From: Streptomyces nigra
GTDB taxonomy: Bacteria > Actinomycetota > Actinomycetes > Streptomycetales > Streptomycetaceae
DNA length: 64,000 bases
NCBI RefSeq assembly: GCF_003074055.1
Contig: NZ_CP029043.1
Location: 6,874,501-6,938,500, forward strand
Direction: 5' to 3'
Part shown: one piece after another, positions 56,870 to 64,000 of the stretch
Layout: each line of letters opens with the position of its first letter
How positions within the stretch are numbered: position 1 is the stretch's first letter
Notes under the pieces: model-generated
What the model saw: only the letters and a program-made list of their open reading frames with translations
What the model was told of the DNA's origin: nothing
Database searches by the model: none
Made by a program: the position numbers and the translations under genes

Positions 56870-58543
56870 ATGGACGCCGACGTCATCGTCGTCGGAGCGG
56901 GACTCGCCGGACTCGTCGCCGCGCACGAGCTGACCAGCCGGGGCCGCCGCGTGGCCCTGGTCGACCAGGAGAACGCCGCCAACCTCGGCGGGCAGGCCTT
57001 CTGGTCCTTCGGCGGGCTGTTCCTCGTCGACTCGCCCGAGCAGCGGCGCCTCGGCATCAAGGACTCCTTCGACCTGGCCTGGAACGACTGGCAGGGCAGC
57101 GCGGGCTTCGACCGGCTCGAGGACGAGGACTCCTGGGCGGTGCGCTGGGCCCGCGCGTACGTCGAGTGGGCGGCCGGGGAGAAGCGCGGCTGGCTCGACG
57201 GGCACGGCATCAGCTTCCTGCCCACCGTCGGCTGGGCGGAGCGCGGCGACCTGCGCGCCCACGGACACGGCAACTCGGTGCCCCGCTTCCACATCGCCTG
57301 GGGCACCGGCACCGGCGTCGTGGAGCCCTTCGTGCGGTACGCGAAGCAGGCGGCGCGCGACGGGCTGCTCACCTTCCACCACCGCCACCGGGTGGACGAG
57401 CTGGTCGTCGAGGGCGGCGCGGCACGCGGCGTGCGCGGAACCGTCCTGGCCGACGACACCTCACCGCGCGGAGTCGCCTCCAACCGCGACGCCGTCGGCG
57501 AGTTCGAACTGACCGCCCAGGCCGTCGTCGTCACCACCGGCGGCATCGGCGCCGACCACGACATCGTCCGCCGGTACTGGCCCGAGCGCCTCGGCACCCC
57601 GCCCACCGAGATGGTCACCGGCGTCCCCGCCTACGTCGACGGCCGCATGCTCGACATCAGCGCCGAGGCCGGCGTCCGCCTCGTCAACCGCGACCGCATG
57701 TGGCACTACACCGAGGGCATCCAGAACTGGGACCCGATCTGGCCCGGCCACGGCATCCGCATCCTGCCCGGCCCGTCCTCCCTGTGGTTCGACGCCCTGG
57801 GCCGCCGGCTGCCCGACCCCTGCCTGCCCGGCTACGACACCCTGGGCACCCTCCGGCATCTGCGCACCGACGCGGACATCGCCGGATACGACCACTCCTG
57901 GTTCATCCTCACCCAGAAGATCGTCGAGAAGGAGTTCGCCCTCTCCGGCTCCGAGCAGAACCCCGACATCACCGCCAAGGACCGCGCCGGGTTCCTCAAG
58001 GAGCGCGTCCTCGGCAAGGGCGCCCCCGGCCCGGTCGCCGCCTTCCTGCGCCACGGCGCCGACTTCGTCACCGCCCCGACCCTGGAGCAACTGGTCGACA
58101 AGATGAACCAGCTGACGGACAAGCCGCTGCTCGACGCGGAGACCGTCCGGCGCCAGATCGAGGCCCGCGATCTGCAGATCGGCAACTCCTACAGCAAGGA
58201 CGCCCAGATCCAGGGCATCCGCAACGCCCGCCGCTACATCGGCGACCGCCTCGGCCGCGTCGCCACCCCGCACCGCATCCTCGACCCCGCGGCCGGCCCC
58301 CTCATCGGCGTCAAGCTGCACATCCTGACCCGCAAGACCCTCGGCGGCATCCAGACCGACCTGGACTCACGCGCCCTGGCCACCGACGGCACCCCCATCG
58401 ACGGCCTGTACGCGGCCGGAGAGGTCGCCGGCTTCGGCGGCGGCGGTGTCCACGGCTACAACGCCCTGGAAGGGACCTTCCTCGGGGGCTGCCTCTTCTC
58501 CGGACGCGCGGCAGGACGCGCGGCGGCCCGCCAGGTGGGCTGA
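56870..58543 (+). CDS. FAD-binding dehydrogenase (KstD/fumarate-reductase-like)
   Basis: The 557-residue flavoprotein has an N-terminal FAD motif VIVVGAGLAGLVAAHEL, GGIGADHDIVRRYWP in the middle, and the family's C-terminal GLYAAGEVAGFGGGGVHGYNALEG. It resembles the Rv0785-type FAD-binding dehydrogenases related to 3-ketosteroid dehydrogenases. Steroid or hydrophobic ring substrates are therefore plausible, but there is no kstR-type or cholesterol gene nearby. It is the second gene of the TetR operon. Its end overlaps a 17-bp tandem repeat. Confidence 0.87.
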   Translation: MDADVIVVGAGLAGLVAAHELTSRGRRVALVDQENAANLGGQAFWSFGGLFLVDSPEQRRLGIKDSFDLAWNDWQGSAGFDRLEDEDSWAVRWARAYVEWAAGEKRGWLDGHGISFLPTVGWAERGDLRAHGHGNSVPRFHIAWGTGTGVVEPFVRYAKQAARDGLLTFHHRHRVDELVVEGGAARGVRGTVLADDTSPRGVASNRDAVGEFELTAQAVVVTTGGIGADHDIVRRYWPERLGTPPTEMVTGVPAYVDGRMLDISAEAGVRLVNRDRMWHYTEGIQNWDPIWPGHGIRILPGPSSLWFDALGRRLPDPCLPGYDTLGTLRHLRTDADIAGYDHSWFILTQKIVEKEFALSGSEQNPDITAKDRAGFLKERVLGKGAPGPVAAFLRHGADFVTAPTLEQLVDKMNQLTDKPLLDAETVRRQIEARDLQIGNSYSKDAQIQGIRNARRYIGDRLGRVATPHRILDPAAGPLIGVKLHILTRKTLGGIQTDLDSRALATDGTPIDGLYAAGEVAGFGGGGVHGYNALEGTFLGGCLFSGRAAGRAAARQVG

Positions 58544-58585
58544 GCCTGGCAGTGGGCTGGGCCCGGCAGTGGGCTGGGTCCGGCC
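58535..58585. repeat. Three-copy 17-bp tandem repeat at a gene end
   Basis: Units GTGGGCTGAGCCTGGCA (58535-58551), GTGGGCTGGGCCCGGCA (58552-58568) and GTGGGCTGGGTCCGGCC (58569-58585). The first contains the stop codon of the FAD dehydrogenase (58541-58543). It has the same period as the array at 6353 but an unrelated sequence. Confidence 0.8.
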
Positions 58586-58598
58586 CGTCTCCCGGGCG

Positions 58599-58949
58599 TC
58601 ACGCCTCCAGGAGGCGGGCCAGCACGGCCGCGTGACTCGTCTCCGGCGTCTTCGACGCCGTCAGCAGCGTCACGTCCTTCTCGCCCGCCGTCTCGCGCAG
58701 CCGGGCCAGGAGATCGGCCGCCTCCGGCGCGTCCAGCTCGGCCTCGTACCGGCCCGCGAACTCCTCGTAGGAGCCCTCGCCCGCGTGGTACCAGCGGCGC
58801 AACTCCGTCGACGGGGTGAGGGCCTTGGGCCACTCGTCGACCCCGGCCGCCTCCTTGGACAGACCGCGCGGCCACAGCCGGTCGACCAGCACCCGCACAC
58901 CGTCCCCCGGCTCGGGCGGCTCGTGGACGCGGCGGACGCGAACGCTCAT
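58599..58949 (-). CDS. DUF488-family protein
   Basis: The 116-residue protein shows the DUF488 pattern: VRVLVDRLWPRGLSKEAAGVDEWPKAL, STELRRWYHAG and LLTASKTPETSHAAVL. Members are small soluble proteins, sometimes called uroporphyrin-III C-methyltransferase-like in error; no catalytic role is established. The ATG at 58949 starts the conserved MSVRVRRVHEPP segment. It is convergent with the FAD dehydrogenase. Confidence 0.82.
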   Translation of the reverse strand: MSVRVRRVHEPPEPGDGVRVLVDRLWPRGLSKEAAGVDEWPKALTPSTELRRWYHAGEGSYEEFAGRYEAELDAPEAADLLARLRETAGEKDVTLLTASKTPETSHAAVLARLLEA

Positions 58950-59038
58950 GACCGGCCTTTCTCTCGGACGGGCGACGGCGCCGGACACGCCGTGTGCGAC
59001 CTGACGAGTTCCTCACACCTGTCCGTCAGGGTCGTCAC

Positions 59039-59775
59039 ATGATCCCGCACAAGCCCCGAGTCGTCCTGCTGGCCACCACCCTGCTGCTGACCGGATGCGG
59101 CACCGGAGCGGTGGCGACGACCGGCGACAGGCCCCCGGCACCCCACCGCACCACGACCGCCCCGTCCCGGCCCACCGCCACGGCGACCCCCCTCCCACGG
59201 CAGCTCCCCGGCCTCGGCCCGACGACCCTGGCCCAGGTCCCGGCCGAGGCCCGGCAGGCCGTCGTCGTCACGGGACACGGCAGGGACTCCGCCCGCTCCG
59301 ACGTCGTCCTGTACGAACGCACCGGCACCGGGTGGAAGGCCGGCGAGCGCTGGCCGGCCCACAACGCGCTGCGCGGCTGGACCGACCACCACCGCGCCGG
59401 CGATCTGCGCTCACCCGTCGGCGTGTTCACCCTCAGCGACGCCGGGGGGCTGCGGCCCGACCCCGGCACGAGGCTGCCGTACGACCAGGGGCGCGGCTTC
59501 ACCGCCACCGGCACCGGCTTCGAGGGTGAACCCCTCGCCGGCTCCTTCGACTACGTCATCGCCATCGACTACAACCGCCGGCCCGGCACCACCCCGCTCG
59601 ACTGGACCCGGCCGCTGGGCGCGGCGGAGGGATCTGGCTGCACGTCGACCACGGCGGCCCCACCCAGGGCTGCGTCAGCCTCTCCCGCACGCACATGCGC
59701 GCCCTGCTGCGGACGCTCGACCCCGGCCGGCACCCCGTCGTCGTCATGGGCGACGCCGCCTCGCTCGCCCGCTGA
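59039..59775 (+). pseudogene. L,D-transpeptidase-like lipoprotein, frameshifted before the catalytic cysteine
   Basis: The first frame gives a lipoprotein signal (LLATTLLLTGC), a Thr/Pro linker, and a YkuD-like domain: AVVVTGHGRDS, RSPVGVFTLSDAGG and DYVIAIDYNRR. At about 59628 the catalytic motif is not in frame. One base later the sequence reads IWLHVDHGGPTQGCVSLSRTHMR, which contains the His and Cys, and runs to a TGA at 59773. A single missing G in the GGAGGG run would explain it. Either the gene is dead, or the frame differs from this sequence by one base. The other copy at 8938 is intact. Confidence 0.72.
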
Positions 59776-59806
59776 CCGCCCCCGCCGACCGTACCCGCCG
59801 ACCGCT

Positions 59807-59820
59807 TAGGATCCGCCGCG
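59807..59820 (+). promoter_or_regulatory. -10 TAGGAT giving a leaderless response-regulator mRNA
   Basis: TAGGAT (59807-59812) fits the Streptomyces -10 consensus. The GTG start codon is eight bases further on (59820), at the expected transcription start. No ribosome site lies before it. The -35 region is weak, so an activator may be needed. Confidence 0.55.
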
Positions 59821-60524
59821 TGTGCGCACATGTACTGGTGGCCGAGGACGACACGATGCAGGCCGAGCTGATACGGCGCTCCCTGCTCGCGGAGGGCCAC
59901 ACCGCGACCGTGGTCCACGACGGGCCGGCCGCCCTCGACGCCGCCCGCAGACTGCGGCCCGACCTCGTCGTCCTGGACCTGATGCTGCCCGTGATCGACG
60001 GCTTCGGCGTCTGCCGGGTGCTGCGCCGGAGCGACAACGACCCGGACATCCCGGTGCTGATGCTGACGGCCCGGTCCGCGGAGGACGACGTCCTGCTCGG
60101 CCTGGAACTCGGCGCCGACGACTACATGACCAAGCCGTACAGCCCCCGCGAGCTGATGGCCCGCATCCGTACCGTCCTGCGGCGCGGCGGCCGCGCCGAC
60201 GGCCGGCGCGAGGACCCCGTCGTCCGGGCCGCCGGGATCAGCGTCGACCCGGTCCGGCACGAGGTGCGGTGCGACGGGACGCCGGTGGAGTGCACACCGG
60301 CCGAGTTCCAGATCCTGCTCGCCATGGCCGCCGAACCCGAACGGGTCTTCTCCCGGCGGCAGTTGCTGGAGTGCACCCGGGGCACCGACCGGGCCTCCAC
60401 CGAACGGGCCGTCGACGTCCACATCATGAATCTGCGCAGGAAGATCGAGGCCGACCCGCGCCGGCCCGCGCGCCTGCTGACCGTGTTCGGCGTCGGCTAC
60501 AAGCTCAGCGGGGGCCGTGGATGA
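59820..60524 (+). CDS. OmpR/PhoB-family response regulator
   Basis: The 234-residue protein has a receiver domain (about 5-120) with acidic pair EDD, phospho-acceptor Asp in VVLDLMLP and Lys in MTKPYSP. A winged-helix DNA-binding domain follows (about 135-232), ending VFGVGYKLSG. It is coupled to the histidine kinase by a four-base ATGA overlap. The transcript is probably leaderless. The target genes are unknown; the adjacent L,D-transpeptidase remnant hints at the cell wall, but only by position. Confidence 0.88.
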   Translation: MCAHVLVAEDDTMQAELIRRSLLAEGHTATVVHDGPAALDAARRLRPDLVVLDLMLPVIDGFGVCRVLRRSDNDPDIPVLMLTARSAEDDVLLGLELGADDYMTKPYSPRELMARIRTVLRRGGRADGRREDPVVRAAGISVDPVRHEVRCDGTPVECTPAEFQILLAMAAEPERVFSRRQLLECTRGTDRASTERAVDVHIMNLRRKIEADPRRPARLLTVFGVGYKLSGGRG

Positions 60525-62344
60525 ACCGGCCCATCCCGTGGCGCAAGCGCCTGCTGGTCCGGCTGCTGGTCGCCTCGGTGCTGATCGCCGTCTGCTCGGT
60601 CGCGGCGACCGCCTGGCTGGCGGTGGCGACCACCACCCGGGCGCTGCGCGAGGAGCAGGGGCAGGTCCTCGCCGAGGACATGGACGTCCTCGCCCGGCTC
60701 AGCGGATACGCGGCGACCCACGCCGACTGGCGGGGCGTCGAAGGGACCGTACGGGAGCTGGCCGACCGCACCGGCCGGCGGATCGCCCTGACCACCCGGG
60801 ACCGTACGGTCGTCGCGGACTCGGCCGCATCCGGCACCCCGCTGCCCCCGCGCGCCGCCGCCACCGTCGACCCGCTGCGCGTCGACACCTTCACCGAGCG
60901 CGGCGCCCAGCGGACCGGCGTCGACCCACGGGCCGTGGGCCCGTACCGGCTCAGCGCCGCCGAACGGGCCAAGCTGGACGTGCTCGCCGGGCAGCGACGG
61001 AAGTGCTTCGCCCGCAACGGCTACGACACCGTGATCGTGCGCGCGCCGAGCGGCCGGCCGGTCGTCACCGACCACGACGGGCCCGTCGCGGGCGGCACGG
61101 TCCCCGAGGAGTGCGCCGACGGACGGCTCAACACCCCCACCCCGACCGAGGACGAGGCCCTCGGCGACCTCTCCACCCGTATCACCGCCTGCCTGGGGAA
61201 GCAGGGCGCGGCGGGGCGGGCGCCGCATGCCATCGGCGTCGACGTCACCGGCCTCGGCCTCACTCCCCGGTACCTCACGAACAAACCGTCCGTCCGCGGC
61301 GAGCAGCGGGGCGAGGGCTCCGCACAGCGCTGCGTCGACGAGGCCCGCCGGGCCCAACTCGACCCGTACGTCGCTCCCGTGGCGGAGCTGTTCCTGGGCG
61401 GTGGCGACACCACCGCCGTCCGCTTCGACATGTCACCGGTCAACAAGGCGAAGGTGGTCGGCGTCGCCGGGCTGGTGCTCGCCGTGACCGTCGTGGTCTC
61501 CGCGGTGGTCGCCACGCGGCTGGTCCGGCCGCTGCGCGCGCTGACCGCCGCCGCCCAGGAGCCGCCCGAACGGCATGTGCGGGTGCCCGTCACCACCCGG
61601 GACGAGACGGGGGTCCTCGCCGCCGCCTTCAACGAACTCAGCGAGCGCCGCGAGCGGTTGGAGGCGCAGCGCAAGGCCATGGTCAGCGACATCGCGCACG
61701 AGCTGCGCAGCCCGCTCACCAACATCCGGGGCTGGCTGGAGGTCACCCGGGACGGCGTCGTCGACCCGGACCCCGCCCTGCTGGCCTCGCTGCACGAGGA
61801 GGCGCTGGTCCTGCAGCGGGTCATCGACGACCTGCAGGACCTCGCCGCCGCCGACGCGGGCACCCTGCGCCTGCACCGTGAGCCCGTCCGCGCCGACGAA
61901 CTCCTCGGCCAGGTCGCCGCCGCCCACCAGGTCGCGGCCGACACGGCCGGTGTCACGCTGCGCACCGCCGTGCGGGAAACGCCCTGGCTGGACGCCGACC
62001 CCGTCCGGATGCGTCAGGCGCTGGGCAACCTGGTGTCCAACGCGCTGCGGCACACCCCGTCCGGCGGTACGGTCACGCTCTCCGCCGGGCGGGACGGCGA
62101 CGAGGCGGTGCTGGAGGTCGCCGACACCGGGACCGGGATCGTGCCGGAGGATCTGCCGCATGTCTTCGAGCGGTTCTGGCGCGCGGAGAAGTCCCGCAGC
62201 CGCCGTACGGGAGGCAGCGGGCTCGGACTGCCGATCGTGCGGCAGCTGACCGCCGCGCACGGGGGCACGGTCGAGGCGGCCGGCGCGCCGGGGGAGGGCG
62301 CGGTGTTCACGCTGCGGCTGCCCGCCGGGGAACCGCCCGAGTGA
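60521..62344 (+). CDS. Membrane sensor histidine kinase
   Basis: The 607-residue kinase has two membrane helices (LLVRLLVASVLIAVCSVAATAWLAV, partly shown, near residue 20, and GVAGLVLAVTVVVSAVVATRLV near 320) around a 270-residue extracytoplasmic sensor. The sensor holds four cysteines (RKCFARN, PEECADG, ITACLGK, QRCVDEA), possibly two disulfides. A HAMP domain follows, then H in SDIAHELRSPLTNIRG, an N box NLVSNALRHT, DTGTGI and GGSGLGLPI. It partners the response regulator at 59820. The large Cys-bearing outer domain is not one I recognise. Confidence 0.87.
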   Translation: MNRPIPWRKRLLVRLLVASVLIAVCSVAATAWLAVATTTRALREEQGQVLAEDMDVLARLSGYAATHADWRGVEGTVRELADRTGRRIALTTRDRTVVADSAASGTPLPPRAAATVDPLRVDTFTERGAQRTGVDPRAVGPYRLSAAERAKLDVLAGQRRKCFARNGYDTVIVRAPSGRPVVTDHDGPVAGGTVPEECADGRLNTPTPTEDEALGDLSTRITACLGKQGAAGRAPHAIGVDVTGLGLTPRYLTNKPSVRGEQRGEGSAQRCVDEARRAQLDPYVAPVAELFLGGGDTTAVRFDMSPVNKAKVVGVAGLVLAVTVVVSAVVATRLVRPLRALTAAAQEPPERHVRVPVTTRDETGVLAAAFNELSERRERLEAQRKAMVSDIAHELRSPLTNIRGWLEVTRDGVVDPDPALLASLHEEALVLQRVIDDLQDLAAADAGTLRLHREPVRADELLGQVAAAHQVAADTAGVTLRTAVRETPWLDADPVRMRQALGNLVSNALRHTPSGGTVTLSAGRDGDEAVLEVADTGTGIVPEDLPHVFERFWRAEKSRSRRTGGSGLGLPIVRQLTAAHGGTVEAAGAPGEGAVFTLRLPAGEPPE

Positions 62345-62366
62345 GGGGACCGGGCGGTCCCCCCGC

Positions 62367-62600
62367 TCAGCCGGCGCGCTGGCGCAGGGCCCGCCGGTCC
62401 GTCTCGCTCGTGCCGCCCCAGATCCCGGTGGACTGCTCCATGTCCAGCGCGAAGCGCAGACACGGCTCCCGTACCGGGCAGCGCCGGCACACGGCCTTCG
62501 CCTCCTCGGTCTGCATCAGGGTCGGCCCGGACGTGCCGATCGGATGGAAGAGGTCGGGGTCCTCATGGCGGCAGGCGGCGTGGTCTCGCCAGTCGTCCAT
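62367..62600 (-). CDS. WhiB-family (Wbl) iron-sulfur transcription factor
   Basis: The 77-residue protein has the four conserved cysteines, in HAACRHEDP, KAVCRRCPV and EPCLRFAL, that hold a [4Fe-4S] cluster. The GIWGGTSE turn precedes a basic C-terminal DNA-contact tail. Wbl proteins bind sigma factor region 4 to control development, redox response or antibiotic production. It is a short member, like WblE. The ATG at 62600 has AGG eight bases before it and is preferred to the GTG at 62609. It is convergent with the histidine kinase gene. Confidence 0.9.
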   Translation of the reverse strand: MDDWRDHAACRHEDPDLFHPIGTSGPTLMQTEEAKAVCRRCPVREPCLRFALDMEQSTGIWGGTSETDRRALRQRAG

Positions 62601-62704
62601 CAAAGTCACCTGCGATCGTCGACGTGCCCTCGGTGGAGGAATTACTCGGTTTCGAGTCGCCTGTCGACCCGCGGTGAAACCCGGCGGGACCCCGTGGAAT
62701 CAGG

Positions 62705-63922
62705 TCACTGTTCGCGCATGCCCCACGGGGAGCCGTACTCGGTGAGCAGATCCAGGAACGGCCGGGCGGGGAACGCCTCCGGTCCCCGGACGCCCGCCCC
62801 CGACCAGGCGCCGCCGGCCAGGAGTTCGAGGGCGACGACCGGGTTGACGGCCGTCTGCCACACCACGGCCTGGGAGCCGTACTCGCTCATCGACCACTGG
62901 TTGTCGACCACGTGGTACAGGTACACCTCGCGCGGCCTGCCGTCCTTGACGCCCCGCACCCAGGTGCCCGCGCAGGTCTTGCCGTGCATCCGCTCGCCCA
63001 GGGTCGCCGGGTCCGGCAGGCAGGCGGCCACGACGTCCCGCGGGGAGACCCGCACCGGCCCGTCGGCGCTCGGCACGGTCACCGGCTCGGTGCTGTCGAG
63101 CCCCAGCCGATGCAGGGTCTTCAGGGTGTCGATGAACTCCTGGCCGAGCCCGTACTTGAAGGTGACCCGGCGCGCGTCGACCCAGCGCGGCATGAGCAGC
63201 ACCTCCTCGTGCTCGACGTTCACGCACTCCACCGGGCCGATGCCCTCCGGGAAGTCGAACACCTCGGGCTCGCTGAACGGCGCCGTGGTGAACCAGCCGC
63301 GGTCCTTCTCGTAGACGACCGGCGGGTTGAGGCACTCCTCGATGGTGGTCCAGATGCTGAAGGAGGGCGCGAAGTCATAGCCCTCGACGGTGAGGTTCGC
63401 GCCGTCGCGCACCCCGATCTCGTCGATCTCGTCGAAGAGTTCGTCGGCCGCGTACCGGGCGAACACGTCCGACAGGCCGGGCTCCACGCCCATGCCGACC
63501 AGGGCGAGGGCGCCCGCCTTCTCCCAGTCCGCCGCCTGCTCGAACTGGGCGTCCCCGAGCTTGACGCCGCACTCCTCGTACGGGCGCTCGGGGTGCGGCT
63601 TCGACAGCGACATCGCCATGTCGACATAGGTGGCCCCGGCGGTGCGCGCGGCCTGGAACAGCGGCATCACGAAACGCGGGTCGGTGGCGTTGAGCAGCAC
63701 GTCGCAGGAGTGCCGCTCCAGCAGGGCGGCCACGGCCGGCTCGTCGCTCGCGTCGACGCGCTCGGCGCTGAAGCGGGCGTCGCCGTCGAGCGCGGCGACG
63801 GCGGCCTCGGCGCGCGCCGGGTCGTAGTCGGCGACGACCATCGCCTCGAAGAAGGGACGCCGGGCGGCGATCCGGGTGATGGCGGTACCCACTCCGCCGG
63901 CTCCCACGAGCAGTACACGCAT
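62705..63922 (-). CDS. Saccharopine dehydrogenase-family oxidoreductase
   Basis: The 405-residue enzyme has an N-terminal NAD(P) Rossmann motif (VLLVGAGGVGTAI) and a saccharopine/carboxynorspermidine-dehydrogenase-type second domain. A YVDMAMS segment and PGLSDVFARYAADELF mark it. It may act on an amino-acid imine adduct, as in lysine or polyamine metabolism. The ATG at 63922 has GAGGGAG upstream. No decarboxylase is adjacent in the window, so the pathway is open; the neighbour beyond 64000 is not visible. Confidence 0.84.
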   Translation of the reverse strand: MRVLLVGAGGVGTAITRIAARRPFFEAMVVADYDPARAEAAVAALDGDARFSAERVDASDEPAVAALLERHSCDVLLNATDPRFVMPLFQAARTAGATYVDMAMSLSKPHPERPYEECGVKLGDAQFEQAADWEKAGALALVGMGVEPGLSDVFARYAADELFDEIDEIGVRDGANLTVEGYDFAPSFSIWTTIEECLNPPVVYEKDRGWFTTAPFSEPEVFDFPEGIGPVECVNVEHEEVLLMPRWVDARRVTFKYGLGQEFIDTLKTLHRLGLDSTEPVTVPSADGPVRVSPRDVVAACLPDPATLGERMHGKTCAGTWVRGVKDGRPREVYLYHVVDNQWSMSEYGSQAVVWQTAVNPVVALELLAGGAWSGAGVRGPEAFPARPFLDLLTEYGSPWGMREQ

Positions 63923-64000
63923 GACAAGACTCCCTCGACTGACGGTGGACGACGTGGTGGGGCCCCGGGTGGGATACAACGCCGCCCCGGCACGTAAGGT

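Noticed and set aside
59600..59775. Programmed frameshift in the L,D-transpeptidase
   Set aside because: No convincing slippery heptamer or downstream structure was seen; a base loss is simpler.

Overview
The window is chromosomal DNA from a high-GC actinomycete, almost certainly a Streptomyces or close relative. The GC-rich third positions and GTG starts fit. So does the gene content: a melC1-melC2 tyrosinase pair, a WhiB-family protein, mycothiol-dependent formaldehyde detoxification, two F420-type enzymes, ROK regulators beside sugar genes, sugar ABC systems without their own ATPase, and many secreted serine hydrolases. No rRNA, tRNA, CRISPR array, transposase, integrase or phage gene was recognised. 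The window reads as ordinary chromosome with several decaying genes.

Region 1 (1-7500) holds a small secreted protein, a rhodanese-ABC exporter pair and a CstR-type persulfide sensor, with a palindromic operator between the last two. Next come wreckage of a sulfite exporter and a persulfide-dioxygenase-like gene with an internal inversion. An intact S-(hydroxymethyl)mycothiol dehydrogenase/MBL hydrolase pair, a nine-copy 17-bp tandem array and an SDR follow. Region 2 (7500-15500) has a pseudogene, an SDR, an L,D-transpeptidase, and a sugar ABC operon with a Gfo/Idh/MocA oxidoreductase, transcribed divergently from an atypical ROK regulator. Region 3 (15500-25000) contains a membrane-anchored streptogrisin-like protease, an F420-type PPOX enzyme, an OB-fold/Zn-ribbon protein, a TetR gene with palindromic operators, VOC proteins, a lipoprotein SGNH hydrolase, an alcohol dehydrogenase, RNase HI with a Cys-rich tail, and the tyrosinase operon.

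Region 4 (25000-37700) carries a flavin monooxygenase, an aldo/keto reductase, an LLM oxidoreductase, serine hydrolases, a membrane pseudokinase and a threonine dehydratase-like enzyme. It also has a polyprenyl synthase/TPR operon preceded by a 13-bp-period GTATAC array. Region 5 (37700-44560) is a glycan-degradation locus: ROK regulator, GH27, GH95 and an SGNH esterase. Region 6 (44500-51050) holds a large LuxR regulator and an overlapping three-gene redox-signalling operon: a UBP-type zinc finger, a cNMP-domain histidine kinase, and a receiver/glutaredoxin-like/thioredoxin-reductase-like fusion. Region 7 (51200-64000) has a universal stress protein, a DUF4032 protein, an MBL hydrolase, an acyltransferase, AlkB, a TetR/FAD-dehydrogenase pair with a doubled operator, a frameshifted L,D-transpeptidase, a leaderless two-component system, a Wbl protein and a saccharopine-dehydrogenase-family enzyme.

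The best leads for something undescribed are the redox-signalling operon (47561-51023), the GTATAC array with its TPR-prenyl synthase operon (33235-35538), and the rearranged persulfide locus (2227-4533). All family assignments are from reading protein motifs; no database search was run.
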